Shown here: positions 1 through 7,624 of the stretch, piece after piece
Position numbering within the stretch: the first letter of the stretch is position 1
Layout of the letters: each line of letters begins with the position of its first letter
DNA from: Bacteroidaceae bacterium
GTDB taxonomy: Bacteria > Bacteroidota > Bacteroidia > Bacteroidales > Bacteroidaceae
DNA length: 64,000 bases
Direction: 5' to 3'
NCBI GenBank assembly: GCA_017651245.1
Contig: JAGCDQ010000077.1
Location: forward strand, 31,145 to 95,144
Notes under the pieces: model-generated
Seen by the model: the letters and a program-made list of their open reading frames with translations, nothing else
Told to the model about the DNA's origin: nothing
The model's database searches: none
Program-made: the position numbers and the translations under genes

Positions 1-1270
1 GCTCCTTGTAGTCCGTGTATTCAAAACGCACACCACACAAGTGCGTTGCCAAAGCAGGGAACACGGCATGCGCCACAGCAGGCTTGTAGATGGCAGGAGT
101 CTTGGAAGTGAGCAGTTCAATCAGTTTGGGCAGTTTTTTGGGCATGGAGGGGATTGAGGTTTGAGGTTGGAGGTTTGGCTCCGCCGAGCTGAAGGTTGAG
201 GTTTGGGCGTTTTCTTCTTTCTCCTCCATGCGCTGGCTTTGGGTGAAGAGTTCCTCCTGAAACCTGCAGAGCTTCTGGCTGGGGTTGTAGTACTTGGCAT
301 AGAAGTCATTCACCAGCTTCTGGATGTTCTCGTCCTGCCAGTTCTGTGGCATCAGTTCAGCCAAGAGACCGTTCACCTCGCCAATGGTGAGCAACTGCAC
401 GGCTCCACTCAGAAACACCTTCACCGTCGTGTGCCTGCCACCCTCATTCAGGAAGTCGCTCCATTTTAGTCCCTTCTCCTTCATCACCCCCTCTGCGATA
501 AAGCGAGTGCGCTCGTTAGGTTTTTCTGAACACGAACCTTCAGCTCGGCGTAGCCAATTGCTCGAATGACACGAATCATTCGTGAGGTTCGTGTTCGTCA
601 TTTCTGTGCTATCTGTGGTATCTGTGTGACATTCCTCCCACGGACAATAGTGTTTCCTTGCCTTCTTCGCCCCTGCAGGCACTTCCTCCAGTCCCTGAGC
701 CTCACGCTCTTTCAGCAGGGCATACTCAGCGGCACTCTCCTTTTGCGTCATAGGCTCCTCAAAGATGGCATCGTCCAGGAACGGGAGATCCTCCTCAGAG
801 CCGCTGGTGGAGAACACCACCCTTTGCAAGTCCTTCGTGTTCGTGTCCATCTCAATCTTCAGGGCGCAGGCCACTCTCACCTGGTTCTCCAAGATGGTCT
901 TGCCCTTCTCACGACGGCACACCAGATGCCAGCCGCCGCTGGGTGACTTCTCCAGCATCAGCAAGCCTATCTCCTCCTTCTTCGAGAGAATCAGCTGCTT
1001 CATCGCCTCCGTCTGTTCCGCGTCGTAGCAGTCGATGTCGTGGAAGAATGTCGAGCTGATATGCTTGCAGCCAGCCAGCACCCCATCCACAGGCCATGCG
1101 TTGTATGCCAGCTGCAGGAGTTGCTCCTTCTCGCCCTGCTTGCCCTTGCGATACGCTGCCAGATGTCTGAGATTATCCTTAGAGTTGCGCAGCGCCATCA
1201 ACTCCTCTCGGTTCTTGACGGGACAGGCAATCTTGTGCCTGTCCGCGTCGTAAGTGATATGACTGATCAT
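1..1270 (-). CDS. BT4734/VirE N-terminal-like protein, partial (C-terminus beyond window)
   Basis: An open frame starts at ATG 1270 and runs off the left edge, so about 423 codons are visible. The N-terminal 200 residues resemble the BT4734-like (VirE_N) domain of Bacteroidetes, with HDID near residue 80 and SPSGGWHLVCR near residue 116. In related proteins this domain precedes a primase/helicase-type region, but that part lies outside the window, so a DNA-replication role is inference. Two linker stretches look like captured intergenic repeat: a Thr/Asn/Ser-rich one (about residues 215-245, bases 535-640) and a Pro/Gln/Ser-rich one (bases 150-210). No frameshift is seen. It is the last gene of a leftward cluster that starts near 2998. 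Confidence 0.6.
   Translation of the reverse strand, partial: MISHITYDADRHKIACPVKNREELMALRNSKDNLRHLAAYRKGKQGEKEQLLQLAYNAWPVDGVLAGCKHISSTFFHDIDCYDAEQTEAMKQLILSKKEEIGLLMLEKSPSGGWHLVCRREKGKTILENQVRVACALKIEMDTNTKDLQRVVFSTSGSEEDLPFLDDAIFEEPMTQKESAAEYALLKEREAQGLEEVPAGAKKARKHYCPWEECHTDTTDSTEMTNTNLTNDSCHSSNWLRRAEGSCSEKPNERTRFIAEGVMKEKGLKWSDFLNEGGRHTTVKVFLSGAVQLLTIGEVNGLLAELMPQNWQDENIQKLVNDFYAKYYNPSQKLCRFQEELFTQSQRMEEKEENAQTSTFSSAEPNLQPQTSIPSMPKKLPKLIELLTSKTPAIYKPAVAHAVFPALATHLCGVRFEYTDYKE
150..206. repeat. Tandem 'gaggttt' repeat inside a coding region
   Basis: Short units of the type gaggttt/ggaggttt repeat here, with a 16-base segment (182-197) that occurs again as an inverted copy at 535-550. The same repeat style is intergenic elsewhere (1756-1791, 63032-63078). 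Here it is read in frame as a Thr/Ser/Gln/Pro-rich linker of the BT4734-like protein. Confidence 0.7.
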
Positions 1271-1283
1271 AGTTAGTATAGCA

Positions 1284-1595
1284 TTAGGCGCATTCTGTCA
1301 TGGCGATTTTCGCCAGTCGGTTCTCATGGTCGAGCGCCTGCAGCTTCTCGAAGTTGAACATGTCGATAGGCAGGCTGGTGAACCGTTTCACCCTCTTCAT
1401 CGACCGCTTCACCCATCCGTAGGGCGTCTTGCACAGCATCACATCCTTCGGACGCTTGTCCTTGTTCCTGTTGTATGCCTTGAAAGACAGACTTCTCGTT
1501 TCTGGGTCCAGATACAGGACACCTTCAATTCTCTTGCCCGTCAGCAGCTGCTCCAGCAACTCGAGGGCGTTCACGATAAAAATATACTTTTTCAT
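1284..1595 (-). CDS. Conserved hypothetical small protein (103 aa)
   Basis: I do not recognise a named domain. The preferred start is ATG 1595 (MKKYIFIVNALELLEQL); a longer frame back to 1694 would translate the tandem repeat at 1644-1698 and is unlikely to be protein. The product is basic (many Lys/Arg in the middle), with no signal peptide or membrane segment. It lies 13 bases upstream of the BT4734/VirE-like gene on the same strand, so the two are probably co-transcribed. Its function is unknown; a DNA-associated role would fit its charge and neighbour but is only inference. Confidence 0.6.
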   Translation of the reverse strand: MKKYIFIVNALELLEQLLTGKRIEGVLYLDPETRSLSFKAYNRNKDKRPKDVMLCKTPYGWVKRSMKRVKRFTSLPIDMFNFEKLQALDHENRLAKIAMTECA

Positions 1596-1643
1596 AATTG
1601 GATTGATTTTAGCGAGATGAAGCTTCTGATTTTGGCGCCAACA

Positions 1644-1698
1644 CCTTGAACTCTTGAACCTTGAACTCTTGAACTCTTGAACTTCTTGAACCATGAAC
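1644..1698. repeat. Tandem repeat of 'cttgaact' type
   Basis: Near-perfect repetition of ttgaac(tc/c) units lies between two leftward genes. It belongs to a set of short tandem repeats scattered through the intergenic spaces of this window. Confidence 0.8.
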
Positions 1699-1755
1699 TC
1701 TCAGTGCTCATATGAATTCCATTCGCTCCAACCCAATTGTTCTTCTTCTTTAATT

Positions 1756-1791
1756 TAAATCTCAAATCTCAAATCTCAAACCTCAAATCTC
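1756..1791. repeat. Tandem repeat of 'tcaaatc' type
   Basis: Seven-base units tcaaatc/tcaaacc repeat about five times. The array overlaps the 3' end of the P5-like gene, supplying its last codons and the TGA stop. Confidence 0.8.
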
Positions 1792-2253
1792 TGCTTGCTT
1801 TGGAAATGCAAGCAAATATCCTTTTCTCACTGTTTCCATGTCGGCATCCGTCACAAACGCATCGCCGTTCTCCACCTTTGCCATTGCCCATACAAATCGG
1901 ATGGCTTCCTCTCGCTGGGTGGCTACCCATGAGTCCACCACGATGTTGCTTGTCTCGTGCAGCCCTGTCAGTTGGCACACCCTGTCCACATAGGCACGGG
2001 TGTTGTTGTGGTCTTGGGGTGGTGCCCATCGGTTGATGATGTCAATCACCGTCCACAGCTGGTGCTTCTGGTTGTAGGTGTTCAGCAGCACGAACGCTGC
2101 CCTGTAGCCACTTTCCATGTCCCAGAAGATGCAGAACTTGCCGTCGTGGCTCCTTTGCCCCTGCCAAGGCTTGTTCACGAACGAGTGTCGGATGTTCAGA
2201 GGGTTGTTGTTCCTGATCCCTCTGGGCAGTTGCTTCGTCATTGCCTTCTTCAT
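1783..2253 (-). CDS. Phage structural protein P5-like / muramidase-like protein
   Basis: The protein has 156 aa from ATG 2253. The N-terminus reads RGIRNNNPLNIR, followed by a W.G....DG.F.IF pattern, a GYRAA segment and RWAPPQDHNNT. This arrangement is typical of proteins annotated as 'structural protein P5' in Bacteroidetes and phages, some of which are linked to peptidoglycan hydrolysis. There is no signal peptide. Its start codon overlaps the stop of the upstream gene (ATGA, 2250-2253), which indicates translational coupling. The last codons come from a tandem repeat, so the C-terminus may have been rewritten. A cell-wall-degrading role is inferred from the family, not from visible catalytic residues. 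Confidence 0.65.
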   Translation of the reverse strand: MKKAMTKQLPRGIRNNNPLNIRHSFVNKPWQGQRSHDGKFCIFWDMESGYRAAFVLLNTYNQKHQLWTVIDIINRWAPPQDHNNTRAYVDRVCQLTGLHETSNIVVDSWVATQREEAIRFVWAMAKVENGDAFVTDADMETVRKGYLLAFPKQAEI

Positions 2254-2558
2254 GATGAGATACGTTTTGAAAGATTGATCAGTTTGATGTTCGTGAACTC
2301 CCTGCCTTTGTACTCGCGAAGCGAGAATGAAATCGTCAGGTCCAGTTCTGCCTGGCTCTCCATCAGTTCTTGGAGTTGCTTCACATAGTCAGGGTTTCCA
2401 CAGGTGTGGTCGCACACCAGAATGTCTTCGCCCGGCTTGCCATCGTTGCGCACGTATGGCACACTCACTGTCACTGGGTAAGTTTCTCTTGCCTCACCCT
2501 CTTTGGTCGTCCAACTGCGTGGCTCGCCAATTGATTTGATAAAACCTGATTTAATCAT
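2250..2558 (-). CDS. Hypothetical small protein (102 aa)
   Basis: It starts at ATG 2558, eleven bases after the preceding leftward gene ends, and overlaps the next gene by four bases. Alternating hydrophobic/polar segments (TYPVTVSVPYV, ELDLTISFSLREY, FTNIKLINL) suggest a compact beta-rich fold, possibly OB-like. That would suit a single-strand DNA-binding role beside a primase-like gene, but this is inference and no family is recognised. There is no signal peptide or membrane segment. Confidence 0.55.
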   Translation of the reverse strand: MIKSGFIKSIGEPRSWTTKEGEARETYPVTVSVPYVRNDGKPGEDILVCDHTCGNPDYVKQLQELMESQAELDLTISFSLREYKGREFTNIKLINLSKRISS

Positions 2559-2569
2559 AATTGTAAGAT

Positions 2570-2938
2570 TTAAAAGTTGTAATAGATATTGCCGTTTTGG
2601 CTAATGTATTCTTCTCTGAGGTCTTCGATGGATAGTCTCTCCTCCTCGCTGATGATGCCCAGTTCGATGCTTTGGGTTTCAGTGCGCCGCCTGAGCATCA
2701 CGAACATGAGAAAATCCTTCTTCTTCACTCTACCTTGACCGCTGCCGGCATAGTCGAAGCTGGGTTCCATCTGCCAGTGGTCACACACATGGAGTTGATC
2801 CACTTCCTCCTTCTTCCCCTGCAAGGCACATGTCCGTGCAGAGGTGCTTGATAAACACTTGTGAATGCAGGATGCACAGCATTTCCTGATTCTGATGCCA
2901 CAACTGTTGGTGGCGAATTGGTTTGGTTTCTTTGCCAT
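2570..2938 (-). CDS. Cysteine-rich hypothetical protein, zinc-ribbon-like N-terminus
   Basis: The protein has 122 aa from ATG 2938. Its N-terminal half has a dense Cys/His pattern: CGIRIRKCCASCIHKC, then CAL and HVCDHW, ending in a WQMEPSFDYAGSGQG segment. This looks like a small metal-binding module of a kind common as hypothetical proteins in Bacteroidales. The C-terminal half is charged and predicted helical. It is the first gene of the leftward cluster, about 55 bases downstream of a TACCTTTG -7 element. The function is unknown. Confidence 0.6.
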   Translation of the reverse strand: MAKKPNQFATNSCGIRIRKCCASCIHKCLSSTSARTCALQGKKEEVDQLHVCDHWQMEPSFDYAGSGQGRVKKKDFLMFVMLRRRTETQSIELGIISEEERLSIEDLREEYISQNGNIYYNF

Positions 2939-2990
2939 ATTTAATCCTTTTTTAAATGTTATTATCGAACCGATTTTCTGTTTGACGATG

Positions 2991-2998
2991 CAAAGGTA
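2991..2998 (-). promoter_or_regulatory. -7 element TACCTTTG for the 2938-to-1 cluster
   Basis: The minus strand reads TACCTTTG, a perfect TAnnTTTG match, about 55 bases before the cysteine-rich gene. No convincing -33 TTTG is seen at the usual spacing. Confidence 0.6.
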
Positions 2999-3025
2999 TG
3001 GGCTTTATTTAGGGTCTAAAGTGAA

Positions 3026-3517
3026 TTAGTTTAGACTCGTTAAAAAATCGTCCATTAGCACCTGAAGTCGCTTCCTTTGTGCAGGATTTATCGCATAATA
3101 GCCCCAATTCTTGAAGATGCTATTTTTCTCCTTAGTGTGTTCAAGAGTCAGATGAAGTCGCAACTGGCTCACACGCTCCACAGGCTGGTAAATGCCCTTT
3201 ACCTGCATATTATAAACAAGCCCTGTCACGAAGTAGCGATTCAACTCACGCTTTTGCTTCATGACCAAACCTTCATAGAAAAGGTCGTCACACACTACCT
3301 TCTCCCAAATCTTCCTGATGTATGGTCGCCATTCGTCTGTAGCATACTCGTCGATGGCTTTCACATAATCCAACGCATCACGTTGGCAATGCGCCAGCAA
3401 GTCGCCTTTCGCCATTCCAGTGTTTTTCTCAGCTATATACAGCTCACCCTTTTGCCAAAGAATCAACACATTTTCAGCAGTAACGCCCTTGGTGGGCACT
3501 TTAATGAATTTCTTCAT
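3026..3517 (-). CDS. Hypothetical protein (163 aa)
   Basis: ATG 3517 (MKKFIKVPTKG) is preferred. A GTG at 3586 would add 23 residues that look like leader sequence. The protein is mixed charge, without signal peptide or membrane segment, with the recognisable stretch AENVLILWQKGELYIAEKN near the N-terminus and a basic C-terminal third. No family is recognised. It is probably its own unit: a -7 element lies at 3753-3760 and a long untranslated leader (3518-3745) with hairpins and a direct repeat separates the two. The next gene leftward starts past another promoter. Confidence 0.5.
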   Translation of the reverse strand: MKKFIKVPTKGVTAENVLILWQKGELYIAEKNTGMAKGDLLAHCQRDALDYVKAIDEYATDEWRPYIRKIWEKVVCDDLFYEGLVMKQKRELNRYFVTGLVYNMQVKGIYQPVERVSQLRLHLTLEHTKEKNSIFKNWGYYAINPAQRKRLQVLMDDFLTSLN

Positions 3518-3713
3518 TTCGTTGAGTTTGTGAGGAGAGAGGTCCAGAATTGGATCCTTTTCACTCGCGAGACTCCTTTCGCTCACTCACCCAACCGGTC
3601 GTTCCTGTTACGACCATTTAAATAATTATTTATATTACCGAGGTTTCTTCCCTTGGGGTTTACTCCCTTGATTTTCGTTGCAAAATTACGACCTCCCTCA
3701 CCCGTCACTTGGA

Positions 3714-3760
3714 TGATAGCGGACAATACCGGTCGATAGCGGAACTTTTTTGCAAAGGTA
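3714..3760 (-). promoter_or_regulatory. Promoter with direct-repeat operator candidate
   Basis: The minus strand carries TACCTTTG at 3760-3753. Just downstream, the 9-mer gatagcgga (plus strand) occurs at 3714-3722 and 3735-3743, exactly 21 bases (two helical turns) apart, with an accggt between. A second -7-like TAATTTTG sits at 3681-3688. This suggests a repressor site overlapping the start of transcription. Confidence 0.45.
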
Positions 3761-3830
3761 GATACTATTTCATTGCACCTTGAAATCTTTTGTACAATAA
3801 AAAAATGAAAAACAACCGATTGTCAATCTT

Positions 3831-3875
3831 CGTCAATGTTCGTCAATCAATATCAAAGAATTTCGTCAATGTTCA
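3831..3875. repeat. Direct repeat 'tcgtcaatgttc'
   Basis: The 12-mer tcgtcaatgttc occurs twice about 31 bases apart in the gene-free stretch 3761-3946, with further degenerate gtcaat copies around it. No gene is seen here. Confidence 0.5.
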
Positions 3876-3886
3876 TCAAAACGGAA

Positions 3887-3920
3887 AGGTGGCAAAACTC
3901 TTTTCTGAGCCTTGCCACCT
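3887..3920 (-). terminator. Hairpin downstream of the 497-aa gene
   Basis: aggtggcaa and ttgccacct form a perfect 9-bp stem. It lies 27 bases past the stop of the leftward gene at 3947. The following T tract on the minus strand is interrupted, so termination is likely but not certain. Confidence 0.5.
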
Positions 3921-3946
3921 GAATATTGAATCGGAGGACTTTTACC

Positions 3947-5440
3947 TCATACTTTTCTCAACTCTTCAAACAACTTGTTACCTAGCACCCTGTCATTTCC
4001 ACTCCATAAAGTATGCTTGGGAGCCATTTTGTTTATTTTATCAGAAAAACCATGAGCAATACGCGGAATTGTCTGCTCATCCACAAAATTCAAAATCCCC
4101 ATACCAATCAATGCCCTAACGAAATCAACATTACTTGCACTTGGCTTAACAATCCCAACTTCTCTACAAACAACTAATAGTATTCCTATTTCCGTATTCT
4201 TTTCTAAATCAATAAACGCTGCCGCTTTGTGCAACTGAGTTTGAGAAATGAGAACAGTGCCGTTTACAGTGATTGATTCTGTAATAATTTTCGTGACAGC
4301 CTTTACACATTTTTCAGGCGTCTCTTTTTTTCTATTTTCATCGTTGTTTAGTGAATTAATAATGGAAGTAGAGCTATTTGACAAGTTAGTCGCTATAGGC
4401 CCGACTAGTTTTAATCTACACACTGGCTCCTCGCAAATTTCAACATGGTCTTCTTCGTAGTCTTGAAGTAGCTCTTGATTTTCTAATTCTAATTTTTGAA
4501 TATTCATTGTGAGTTGGCGACGTAATGCCAATACTTTCATTGCATCTGCTTCCTTTTTCTTTCTAGTCGCTTCGTCGTCGAATTGTTCCCTGCCGCCTAA
4601 ATAGTTTTTTGAATATTGATTACGGATTCTTTCCCTTTTACGCTCTATAAAAGTATAATAGTTATTTCTTTCACTACGTTCATTATAATCAAACAAAATT
4701 CCTCTATGGTTATCGTCGTATTCTTTATGAAGATGATCTAACAAAGTATCAACAACGTACGAAATCATAGAAAAATGTCCAGAAGACGCTGCTGCTTCAT
4801 AGATGGCTTCTACAATTATCATCCGTTCTTTGTTGTTTCTACCAATTGTTATTAAAGCATCTTTAATTCTTTTTTTGTCAAAATCCCTTGTCACTTCCAT
4901 CCAATCTATATGGTAAATCATTTTTTCTGATAGTTCAAAACATTTGCCTGTACGTTCATCTGAATCAATTACTACGGAGCCTGTCATTTTTAGAGAATTC
5001 CGCATAACGTGAAGAGTGTTATAAATAACAGTTTTAATCGTATGGGGGTGAGGGGAATGCAACCTTAAGAGGAAATTCTTACTGGCTTCCCTTATTACTA
5101 TAATGGGGTCCTCGAAAAGATTAAGGCATTCTTGAAAAATAGAATCTAACTGATAACGAACTATCTTTGCTTCATTTGATGGCCAGTTTGCCTTAAGGTA
5201 ATCATAAACAGGGCTTATATCAACGACACCTATTTCAAATATCTCATTTTGACATGCATACTGAGCATATTCTTTAGTTTGTGTCATGGTATTACCATAT
5301 TCGTTTTCGTAAATCTCCGCTCTCGTAGTAACGGGGATTGACAATAAATCCTTCAAGGGCACTCTTTCTAATGCCTTTGCAATAGAACGACACATTACAA
5401 TCGCTCCGCCAAGAATATCTAGTGCATCTTCACTATTCAT
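3947..5440 (-). CDS. Unknown 497-aa protein downstream of a type III R-M pair
   Basis: It starts at ATG 5440 (MNSEDALDILGGAIVMC). I recognise no domain. The N-terminal 280 residues look all-helical, with NHRGILFDYNERSERNNYYTF near residue 245. Residues about 290-340 are strongly charged (RKKKEADAMKVLALRRQL) and probably form a coiled coil. A Ser/Asn-rich linker follows, and a smaller C-terminal module (about 380-497) ends in WSGNDRVLGNKLFEELRKV. The sequence is AT-rich compared with the housekeeping genes. It follows the res gene in the same direction after 111 bases, so it may belong to the same defence operon. There is no transmembrane segment, nuclease motif or NTPase motif. Confidence 0.7.
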   Translation of the reverse strand: MNSEDALDILGGAIVMCRSIAKALERVPLKDLLSIPVTTRAEIYENEYGNTMTQTKEYAQYACQNEIFEIGVVDISPVYDYLKANWPSNEAKIVRYQLDSIFQECLNLFEDPIIVIREASKNFLLRLHSPHPHTIKTVIYNTLHVMRNSLKMTGSVVIDSDERTGKCFELSEKMIYHIDWMEVTRDFDKKRIKDALITIGRNNKERMIIVEAIYEAAASSGHFSMISYVVDTLLDHLHKEYDDNHRGILFDYNERSERNNYYTFIERKRERIRNQYSKNYLGGREQFDDEATRKKKEADAMKVLALRRQLTMNIQKLELENQELLQDYEEDHVEICEEPVCRLKLVGPIATNLSNSSTSIINSLNNDENRKKETPEKCVKAVTKIITESITVNGTVLISQTQLHKAAAFIDLEKNTEIGILLVVCREVGIVKPSASNVDFVRALIGMGILNFVDEQTIPRIAHGFSDKINKMAPKHTLWSGNDRVLGNKLFEELRKV

Positions 5441-5551
5441 AGTTTTTTTTATTAGCCATCGCCATCTTCTCAGACAGCGAGGGGAATGACATATTGAAAA
5501 ATAACAGCGTCAGCTTGAACAAGTGAATGTCTGCTTAAGCGTTAAGAGTGT

Positions 5552-7621
5552 TTAGCCTTCATTAAAAGACGCTCTAAATTGCTGTTTTGTCATCGGCAGC
5601 TCTTCTCCGTCTTTATATCTGAATATCTGCCAATCATCACCCTTCTTGATAGGAATATAGAACAAGTGATTTTTCAACTTTGCGGATGCTGCCTTATAGC
5701 ATTCTTTCAGTTCGTTGATCTTTGCTTCATACTCTTGAGGGTCAAAGCCCACGGCACCATTGCCATTAACACTCTTTACCTCAAAGATATGGATTCTGCC
5801 TCGTTTATCCTTCAAAATAAAATCTGGATATGATTTATGAATGCCAGTACTATAATACTCGTATTTGATTTCAGAGTTATATGGGAAGTTTTTGCCCCAC
5901 AAATATCTTTCGTCATCATCTCCTAACTTAACTACTTCGGCGGCTTCTCTGACAGCTATCTTTGAAGCCAGATAATTCGCCCACTCTCTTTCAGCATCAC
6001 TATCGAATGCAAAAGTAGCACTTGAAGAATCTTTACGGCACCATATCCAGTCTTCAATCTCGTGACGGTTCACACTATCCATATAAGTGGAATTTACAGG
6101 GAACGAAACCTCTTTGTCTTCAACCATACTCTTAGCATAATCACAAACATACGTATCGTATTCACGTTTCACCTTGTCATAGTGTTCCATGAATGTCCAC
6201 CATTGTATATAATCTTCGTTTGCATAATCGAAACACATATCTTGCAAGGCATTATCACCCTGCTTCATCTTCTTATAAAGACTAAATATATCTTGGTAGG
6301 CAACAGGTTTGTTTTGTGTCTTCATGAAAGAATGAATGTTGAAATCCTTTCTCTCCGTTAAATCTGTCAATCTAGTTGTCTTTACGCGGAATTGCTCCTG
6401 TACGTTTACATTCCCCAATTTCCAAAGCCTAACGGGCATGATTTGCTTCATGCTATCGGGCTTAATACCCCAAACCCATGCTGTAGAAGCTAATTCTTGT
6501 GCTTCTTCTGACAGAGATTCGAAATCCGAAAGTCGAGGATTGCGACGTACTCGACCCATTACCTGTTCATCCAATTGCTTACTTTGCGTGTCTCGTACTT
6601 GGAACAGCATGCAAGCTCTTGGAATATCCCAACCCTCAGAAATCACCATTTTGAAAATGATAACGTCTATCGTTGAATTGTCCCCTTTTGCATAGTCTTT
6701 CCACCTTGCTACTGGAAGCTTCTTCTTTACGTCATCGTTAGTATCACATAGTAATTCTTTTGCTTTATCTTCGGCTCCAGTTGTTTTATATGTATTGACT
6801 ATCACCATCCATTTCAAAGCCTGATGCTTATCCAATGCTGGCTTTATTTTGTCATTCCATTCCTCTTCTGCCTTGTCTTTATTTGATATTTGAATAATTA
6901 GGCAGGGATGTACTCCTAACAGATTATTGTATTGTGTCTTGATTTCAAGGAATTTGTCAATGGCATCATCAACAGTGACATTTTCATCTTCTATCAGTTC
7001 AACTCTTTTGATAAGTTTTGCGGCGACAGCATCTTCATCGCTTATCTGTACATCGGGCACTTGACCTCTACTGAGTTTTGGAGTTGCGGAAAAATTGAAT
7101 ATGCGCCCGAAATAAGATCCTGAGATGTCATCAAGATTGTTTGTTGCTTGATGACATTCGTCTTTAATGAGGTATATTCTCTTTCCCTTACCTGTTCCAA
7201 TATAACCATCTGTCATTGTCCGCAAGAAACAGTCAAATGCACCTCTCATCAGAATGCCACCAGCTTTATATAAGTCACGAGGAAGAACATAAACATTATA
7301 ATCTGTTGGGATATACAATTCTTCCTCTCCGCTTATCTCAGTATTAATGAGATAGGGGCTCAACTCAGGGAAAACACCTGACTGAGCACACGAAAGGAAT
7401 GTGTCGTAGTTTTGTTGAGCCAGATTCCCTTTCGAGAGCGTTGATACGAGAAAAACAAGATCTCTTTGTTCTGCAAGAAGGCGATTCATGAAATCTGCCA
7501 TCATACGCGTCTTTCCACTTCCCGTTGGGGCACGAAACGTTAATTCTTTCTTCTGGCCATGCGCTTTACTATATAGTTCGGCAACAGCCTTGTTTTGTAA
7601 ATCTTTAGCGTCTTGTAGCAT
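5552..7621 (-). CDS. Type III restriction enzyme, Res subunit (helicase-endonuclease)
   Basis: ATP-dependent subunit that cleaves DNA after meeting another unmodified type III site. The sequence shows a superfamily 2 helicase: Walker A APTGSGKT at residues 31-38, DECH at 154-157, SATPK at 178-182, and a motif VI-like QVMGRVRRNP near 360. A C-terminal nuclease module has PDF (D600) and E614-V-K616, the PD-ExK signature. At 689 aa it is shorter than most Res proteins (often 900 or more). The mod gene ends 3 bases upstream of its start, so the two are translationally linked. Base use is AT-rich. Confidence in the family is high; the recognition site cannot be read from sequence. Confidence 0.9.
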   Translation of the reverse strand: MLQDAKDLQNKAVAELYSKAHGQKKELTFRAPTGSGKTRMMADFMNRLLAEQRDLVFLVSTLSKGNLAQQNYDTFLSCAQSGVFPELSPYLINTEISGEEELYIPTDYNVYVLPRDLYKAGGILMRGAFDCFLRTMTDGYIGTGKGKRIYLIKDECHQATNNLDDISGSYFGRIFNFSATPKLSRGQVPDVQISDEDAVAAKLIKRVELIEDENVTVDDAIDKFLEIKTQYNNLLGVHPCLIIQISNKDKAEEEWNDKIKPALDKHQALKWMVIVNTYKTTGAEDKAKELLCDTNDDVKKKLPVARWKDYAKGDNSTIDVIIFKMVISEGWDIPRACMLFQVRDTQSKQLDEQVMGRVRRNPRLSDFESLSEEAQELASTAWVWGIKPDSMKQIMPVRLWKLGNVNVQEQFRVKTTRLTDLTERKDFNIHSFMKTQNKPVAYQDIFSLYKKMKQGDNALQDMCFDYANEDYIQWWTFMEHYDKVKREYDTYVCDYAKSMVEDKEVSFPVNSTYMDSVNRHEIEDWIWCRKDSSSATFAFDSDAEREWANYLASKIAVREAAEVVKLGDDDERYLWGKNFPYNSEIKYEYYSTGIHKSYPDFILKDKRGRIHIFEVKSVNGNGAVGFDPQEYEAKINELKECYKAASAKLKNHLFYIPIKKGDDWQIFRYKDGEELPMTKQQFRASFNEG

Positions 7622-7624
7622 AGG

